Shown here piece after piece: positions 55,926-62,336 of a stretch of 62,336 nucleotides of DNA. The DNA is from Mycogone perniciosa (Eukaryota; Ascomycota; Sordariomycetes; Hypocreales; Hypocreaceae): assembly GCA_025331125.1 (NCBI GenBank), contig JAOALB010000132.1, positions 1-62,336 on the forward strand, in the 5' to 3' direction. Both the position numbers and the translations under genes were made by a program. The notes under the pieces were generated by a model that was not told the origin of the DNA, searched no databases, and saw nothing but the letters and a program-made list of their open reading frames with translations. The number at the start of each line of letters is the position of its first letter. Position 1 is the stretch's first letter.

Positions 55926-57614
55926 TCACATGACAACACAGCATCCACAGCCCTTCTTCTCCTCTTCGTCGGGAACACTTGGCACCCTCGTAGGAACCTG
56001 CACTTTCTCCTTTTGTTGTGTTTGTGGCTGCTTGGCCTGTGTCGTGACAGGGGTTCGTGGACTGGGTAGAGGACTCTTGGGAGGCATGTCCGATATTTTA
56101 GGCATCGTCGAGTATGACGAGCCTTGCCGCGGGGTCGGGCTTTTGATAGGCTCAGCCTTCAATGGCCACTCGTTGGACTGATCCTGATTCTGCTTGGCCT
56201 CCTCAGTCGGTTCATTGTCTGACTTCGGCATTTCTAGGGTCAAATCAGGACCATCACCCAAGCCCGACAGCTTGAACAGGGGATTGTCATTCAAGGGCCG
56301 GAATTCCTTGTCGTAAATGTCCCCAAACTTGCCCTCTTTCTCCCATTTCTCCTGCTGAAGTCGCCTTGCAACAGTTGGAATGATTTGCTGGTCCGGAGGT
56401 AACCGCGGGTCGGGTTTGTAGCTGTTAATCATCCACGGTGGATCACCCTCAAGCTGCTTAGTGCCTAGAGTAGCATCTCCTGAACGCGTCGGTGGCCGCG
56501 TGCCACTACTGCTTGATGATGAGTCTTTGCTAGGCCCGGATCGTGTTTTGGGTCTCCCAGTTACTGTACTAGCTTTCGATGACGCAGATGTCTTCCGACC
56601 GGTAGCCGCAGTCTTCTTGGGCGAGGCATCCACGACCGGCCGTTGTCCCGCTCGAGGGCCGCTAGCAGGAGTACCTTCTCTAAGCGTAGAGCTCGCGCTT
56701 CTGGAGCGAGTCTTCGTTGTTGTAGGGGTTATTGTCTCAGCCTCTGGGCTATCGCCTGGTCGTCGACCGCCTGCTACTCCTCGCTCCAGATGATCAACTA
56801 GTATGGGAGCGGGACTGATCTTGGCGACGGGAATTCGCGATCCCCCTTTAGAGCTTTGTGCGATGAAATAGGCGGTTTCCTGCTCCTCTGCAATCTCCTC
56901 TGGCGTCCTGAGATCCCAAACTGGAGCCAAGGCCGCCTCCATGGTCTCTATAGGTGCTGAATCGTTGCGCGGTCGACTCTGACCCTGCTCAGATGCATCA
57001 GTACCTCGTCTGGTACTGCGCTCTCTTCGCTGCTTGCTGGGGGCTCTTGATCTGGGGATGACGATTCCGGCTGCCTGAAGCTCCTGGCTCTCTATCTTCG
57101 CTAGTTTATCTCGGTGAATCCACTTGGAGTTGTCTTCCTCGAGACTTGAGAAGGATCTCTGGTGTATTGGCCGTTTCAGATCGTCGCTGCTGGGCGATGG
57201 CCTGCTGATCTTGGGTTCAAATGGAGGCGATAGGGCACCGCTTTCACCAATCTTGTCCCATCTTGCGCCAAACAAATTGTCGACCGAGTGCATCTTCCGC
57301 GCTGCCGCATCAAAGCTGGAATTGAAAGGGCTGGCAGAAGGATTTCCATTCTGGGGGAGAACAGAACTTTGCTGCGGTGGTTCAGGGCGCGTTATGCTGT
57401 TCTTGTCGTGCATCGTTTGCTAAGCATTGGCCGGTCAGTGGGTTCGTTCATTCACTTGGTCAACCAGGCGGGCGGCCCCAGTAAACATGACAGAGCGTCC
57501 ATTACTCACCTCGGATTGCTGTCGAGAATGCCCCCAAGATACCTCTTCCCCATGGCTGCTGCTCGGCGGCGTCAGAGCTGTGTGATCGCCGTGAGCCGGC
57601 GAAATGGCAGCCAT
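55926..57614 (-). CDS. teaR: TeaR-like prenylated cell-end marker receptor
   Basis: Exons 57614-57510 and 57419-55926, with a 90 nt GT-AG intron, give about 532 residues. Almost the whole protein is Ser/Pro/Thr-rich and disordered. Islands of conservation are KWIHRDKLAKIESQELQAAG near the middle of the first half, APVWDLRTPEEIAEEQETAY, and DPPWMINSYKPDPRLPPDQQ followed by GKFGDIYDKEFRPLNDNPLF. The C-terminus is GCGCCVVM: CVVM is a CaaX prenylation box, and the flanking cysteines are candidate palmitoylation sites. This matches Aspergillus nidulans TeaR, the plasma-membrane receptor that holds the kelch protein TeaA at hyphal tips. The first exon supplies MAAISPAHGDHTALTPP; the internal ATG at 57413 alone would drop 40 residues. 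Confidence 0.88.
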
Positions 57615-60422
57615 GGTGATGGCTTGGCTGGTGTTGACGCCAGCGGCCCCTTAAGCGCTACCGGCTCGAACAACACGGTCAACGGGAAATAAGACAGCGT
57701 TAGGAAAGGGAAGGAAAAAATGGACGTAGGCCTGGCAGGCCAGCCAAAATCGAAGGGTCGAAATGGAATAGTAGACGGTGAGATGACAAACAAAAGGAGG
57801 GAAGGGAAGCGATCGAGATTGGCAGCAGTCAGTCGCGTTCACCAACTGCTGCGAGGCTGTTCCGTCGCGGTCCCCTGAAACATGGGGGTTTTAGAAACGA
57901 AACGAGAGGATGGATCCGACGGCTGTAACGGCTACGCGCGACCCGACAGCGCAAATCCGCAGCCTGGCGCTCTCTGCCACAAGAGAGACAGACCAGTTGA
58001 GCCTCGGCGGTCCAGGGCCCAATGATAGGGAATACTGGCGGGTGGCCAATTCCTGTCGGGGGGCGTTTTCGCGGGGAAGGGAGAAGAGAGCTGAGGTGGA
58101 AGTTCGTGATGGATGTTTTTGGAAGTGGCTGCGCAGACGGTTGGTTAGATGAGGCGCGTCCACTGTTGTTGCTTGCTGCTAGTATTGGTGCTAGTACCAC
58201 ATACTCCGTACAGCGCAGTAGAGCCTAGCTGCTAGTTGCGTAGGCCGCTCCTTAGGCGAGCCCGGCCGCTGGAGTGCGCTGGGGCCGGCAGCCAGATTCG
58301 CTAATACTAGGCCCTGCGCCCTGGGTCTTCTGCACTCTGCAGAAAAGAGTGGCGGCCATGCCGTGCCTCATCAACCGTCCACCGCTGCTCGTCAGTGGGT
58401 TTTCAGGCGTCAATGGCCCACTGCTAATAAGCAAGGGGCCAGGGAGGGGCTAGAGCCAAGCCTCGGATTCTCTGCACGATTTACGATTCATGACCTGCAA
58501 CGTTGGGCTTATACATTCTGCTTGTATGGAGTACTACTAATACCAGAGCGCCCGCTATTTTGTTTTCTCTCTACTCACGGTTCCATCATTCTATTTCTTT
58601 CTTACTTTCCTTCTTCTCTCTGCCCTCTTCAATTGCGCCGTAGAAAACGCCGATCAGGGAGAAGTAGCTTCGTCAAGCCACGCTATTTGTCTGTAGTAAT
58701 TGACGGCTCACATTATAGACTGGGTGCTCATAAAACACCCATGTACTCCGTATCATCACCACGTAGCGGCTGATGTCTCTCCTTACCCATTCATCAACGA
58801 CTCCACGGTCTGTATTACCAAATCTGCGAAAGATCAGGCCAATTGCTGCCTTAAGAATATACTCGCAGTACTTCCCTCGAGAGGGACCATAAAAACCATC
58901 ATCATCATCACACTCCACTCTTACAACCTTTCCGGGGGTTACGCACTCGCCAAGTGGCTCGAGAAGAAAAAAGGGGGGCCCTGTCATCCGCAACCGTTGG
59001 CGCGGTGGGTATAATATTAATGAACTCCGAACCGCCTTGTCTCCAACAAGAATTGCGTCTGCATCATCCAACGTGCCTGTGGCAATCAAAAAGCAAGACA
59101 AAACAAGAAATATTCTTATGCGCTGTCGACTGGGTCAGCACTAATACGAGGGCTGGGCAGAGGAAAAAGAAAGCAGATCATCCCGGTGCGCACTCAACCA
59201 ATGCTCCGCGGATCGATGTTGGTGGTAGAGACGGAGACAGAGCATTTCATAATCCCCAATTACATTACTACTACAATCTCATACTACTGGGACTATGAAC
59301 TCCGTATTGACATCGTATTACTTTTCCTTCAGGCTCTTGGAAGATGGATTAGTGCCAACACATTCTGCTGCTAGCGTCATTGACATCCTCATCACGATTT
59401 ACTCCTAGAACGGAGTACAGTGTCACGCAAAAAGTTTCGGTAAATTTTATATAGAGCTGCCTTACAAAAGTTACCGAAACTTTCTTCTCCCCACTGTACT
59501 ACTACTAGCATCAAGCTCAAGCTTAGAGCACAAATCTTCAAACATTTCGATCACACGGTAACAAAAGGGATCACTAGACCGACGTCATGGCAGCTAACAG
59601 AATGATCCAAGAATAGCATGAGCTGCTATTTGTCCAGCGCATCACCTTTAAGCAGAATGCTGCTACTGCTAGCACCCACTTCGTACAGAGCACATACATA
59701 TCCACCTCACCTCCGTATCAGCTTCGGAACTCCTCACAGTGGTTTAGGCTGAAAGACAACACTAACTATGGCCTCGTCGCGCATAAATTGCCACGATTGC
59801 AGCGACACGGGTTTGACCGTATTAAGAGATAGAGATAGTACGTGCTACTTTTGATTTGATTTACACCGAAGGGATCCGAGTTTTACTTCGTATCATTGTT
59901 GGTTAGGGCACAAAGCGGACCTTGGAAGCTGACGCTACCCGGCATAAAACATTCGATTCACAGCATCGGTGAATGCAGTAGACTGGGCATCAACAGCTGC
60001 GATTTGATCACAAAACATCTATTACCAGGTAGTTCTCTCATAGCCCAACCACGACCATGACGATCCTTTCCGTACAATGCAATTGATGGACAAACTAGGA
60101 GGACGATTAATAGACTGGCGGTGTTTTTTTAATTTTTAATTTTTTAATCAAATATTACCCTATTCCCCAAGCACATCGAATTGGGGTAAATTTCTTGGCG
60201 CCAATCATCCAATCAAACCTATTGACCTCTCATGTTGTGCTACTAACTCGGAAGGCCATTTTCCTGCCTCAAAAGCCCAGAGTGTCGGTCAATGACGCAG
60301 ATAAAAAACCTGCTTTTGTCCGGAATTTCCCATTCAGTCGATATTAATGCTTCTGACATCTCAGGCAGAGCCCTCAATCGTCATCTCTGGTGATAGAACA
60401 GTGGATGTAGATCTACCATTCC
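57615..60422. other. Long intergenic region, no gene recognised
   Basis: 2.8 kb without a supportable gene. The first part is the teaR promoter and leader with CT-rich tracts on the minus strand. Single CTCCGTA palindrome remnants occur near 58203 and 58744, and a T-rich tract lies at 60125-60150. Confidence 0.55.
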
Positions 60423-61698
60423 ATGGCGGCTCCAAGAAGGATCCGGCGGACCAGGATTGTCTGCATTTCCGACACACATAACTGCACCGTCAAGCTGCCC
60501 GCTGGTGATGTCCTGATTCACGCAGGCGACCTCACAAATCAAGGGAGCTATTCAGAGGTGAGCCTCGTGGCGTCTTGACAACAACAAGAGCAACAGTGCT
60601 GATGGGTTGGCCGATTTCATGGCCTCAGCTTTCGAGGACATTCAAGTGGCTCGAGGAGGCCGACTTCGAGACCAAAATCATTGTGGCTGGTAAGAGCTCT
60701 CAAGCTCCTCGATATTTACCGCTATCTGATGGAGAGGTGGCTTAGGCAACCATGACGTTACCTTGGATGAGGATTTTTACTTTCACCATGGCGACTCCTT
60801 TCATAACCAGAACAAGCAGTCCACTTCAGAGTGCCTTTCTCTGTTGACGTCGTCCCCATCTATTACCTACCTCTGTCACGATTCAGCAACCATCCGCCTG
60901 AAATCACCATCAGGGCCGCGTACAGAATTCACCGTCTTTGGATCACCATATTCTCCCCGCCATGGACTGTGGGCATTCTACTACGACGTTCCAGATAGTC
61001 CCGACAACACTGCGGAGTTGACGTCACTCTGGGAACTCATCCCGCTGGAGACCGATGTCGTAGTGACACACGTGCCACCGCGTACACATTGTGATAAAAC
61101 GGATGAGCGACGACCCGTTGGCTGTGAAGCCCTGCGACAAGCTCTCTGGAGAGTACGACCAAAGCTAGCAGTCTGCGGGCACATACACGACGGACGAGGC
61201 GCCGAAAGAGTGCTGTGGGACCTAGAATGCCCGGAAACCGCGTACGCAGAAAAGGCCGTCACGGGATGGGAAGATCCGGGCTCGGGAAACAACAAGCTCA
61301 GCCTAGTAGATCTCACAGGCAAGAAGGCGCCGGCCCTTGCGAACGATGGCTCGCACCCAGGTCGACCTGCTGACACCGCTGGCGACCAACTAGTAGCTTA
61401 CACGACACTGTCTACGAGAAGCTCCTCGCCAAGTGTATCGCAACATGGTCATCTTGGTTCTAGCGCTGGTGCCCAAGGCGTTGGTGGCGCCACGGGCTAT
61501 GGGGGAGATCCGGAGTCTGACGGATGTGACCGTGAGGCGCTGGTCGGCAGAATGGGCAGACGGGAGACGTGCATAGTGAATGCGGCGATTATGAAGAGCA
61601 TATACCCTCATGTTGGCGGAAAGGAGTTCAACAAGCCCATTGTAGTCGATTTATACCTGCCGGTATGGGGGGACGGGGAGGGAGTAGAGATGGGATAG
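60423..61698 (+). CDS. Calcineurin-like metallophosphoesterase
   Basis: Exons 60423-60557, 60629-60689 and 60746-61698 give 382 residues. All metal-binding motifs are in order: VCISDTHN (D-x-H), IHAGDLTNQG (G-D-x-x), AGNHD (G-N-H-D/E, split by intron 2), VVTHVPPRTHCD and AVCGHIHDGRGAERV (G-H-x-H). The compact form resembles fungal members of the MPPED/239AB-like metallophosphoesterases; the phosphoester substrate is unknown. A low-complexity Gly/Ser insertion near residues 270-310 (SSSPSVSQHGHLGSSAGAQG) precedes a conserved end, IVNAAIMKSIYPHVGGKEFN followed by KPIVVDLYLP. The ATG at 60423 is the first in frame; the ATG about 20 nt upstream meets TAG at once. Confidence 0.9.
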
Positions 61699-62307
61699 AA
61701 GACTTTTAAGTCGCTTGGAGGATTCGTCAGGGTAACACAGGGTAGTATATGTCGGATAGGATAGCCACATCTGGGGATGCCTGATAACAATACAATACTT
61801 TACCGCATATATGTATGAGTAGTCCAGACGACGACGTGTTGGTAACGGGTGCCAACCAGTCCAATATTGTCTAGGCTCATGCAAACTGTCATTGTACATG
61901 AGCCTCGGCAGTTGACAACAACACCAGGCCATCAGCAGACCAACGACAATGAATCGGGCCAACACATTGAAACCCGGGGTTATGGCAACGAATCACCTCT
62001 ATGATTCGTGATGGATCCGACTTATACTTTGATCGGTGAGAGTCCGATTCATGGGCGGATCTCCCGGTGAGCCAATAGCCAGACGCAACATTTCCTGGGG
62101 AACGAAGCCCTGTTTCCGACCATCGGACAATATAGATATACAGTTCCATAGGATCAACTAGCATCTGATCAGAGACATGTTGGCGATGCTCATTGGGAAG
62201 ATATTTACGCCCGTGGCGCCGCCCGTTAGGAACCCCCTATTCCTCATCTTCTCCTCTCCGCCTCACTCTCAGCAAGCTTTGCTTCCCACGAACCTTGAGA
62301 GTTTTTC
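61699..62307. other. Intergenic to the end of the window
   Basis: 3' flank of the phosphoesterase gene; no further gene seen. Confidence 0.6.
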
Positions 62308-62321
62308 GGGGGGGGGGGGGG
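62308..62321. repeat. Poly-G run
   Basis: Fourteen Gs, 15 bases before the window end. With the 76 nt poly-C at the start, this points to a technical cause at contig edges. Confidence 0.85.
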
Positions 62322-62336
62322 CACGCCGCGGGGCCA

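Noticed and set aside
1..62336. CRISPR arrays, bacterial operons or phage elements
   Set aside because: No direct-repeat/spacer arrays exist, and the genes are eukaryotic with spliceosomal introns.

Overview
The window is nuclear DNA of a filamentous ascomycete, most likely a eurotiomycete (Aspergillus/Penicillium side). The reasons are short 38-137 nt GT-AG introns with CTAAC/CTGAC-type branch sites, C6 zinc-cluster regulators, a TeaR-like polarity protein ending in a CaaX box, and many intergenic copies of the short palindromes GTACTCCGTAC and GTACTTCGTAC. I assembled gene models by hand by joining exons across splice sites that keep the frame and protein family intact. Several candidate reading frames begin at GTG or TTG, which I ignored as starts.

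Layout. 1-9 kb: a poly-C run, a Prr1-like protein kinase (minus), an intron-containing tRNA-Arg(ACG) lying antisense to an F-box relic, and the DNA primase large subunit. 9-23 kb: about 14 kb almost without genes, holding one small CxxC...CxxC protein. 23-41.5 kb: a nine-exon MFS sugar transporter, a C6 regulator with a suspicious break, a nine-exon mitochondrial dicarboxylate-type carrier, an AhpD-like protein, succinyl-CoA:3-ketoacid CoA transferase, an anion:cation-symporter-type MFS permease, an FBPase/SBPase-fold phosphatase and a GT32 glycosyltransferase. 41.5-53.4 kb: a MITE-like element, a second C6 regulator, a decayed gene of unknown family, a Vba/DHA2-type exporter, a PRISE-type reductase and a glutathione S-transferase, with AT-rich palindrome-bearing spacers. 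53.4-62.3 kb: a PD-(D/E)XK nuclease-like gene, teaR, a metallophosphoesterase, and a poly-G run near the end.

Working together. Two neighbourhoods look functionally themed, by inference only. At 28-39.7 kb a regulator sits with a mitochondrial carrier, CoA transferase, permease and sugar-phosphate phosphatase, as expected for organic-acid or ketone-body use. At 42.7-51.7 kb a regulator, an exporter, an NAD(P)H reductase and a GST resemble a detoxification or tailoring cluster that lacks a PKS/NRPS backbone gene. The most unusual signals are three apparent GC-AG introns in three genes within 23 kb, micro-exons in the carrier gene, the dispersed palindromes (also inside introns), the 313 bp inverted-repeat element and the very long gene desert.
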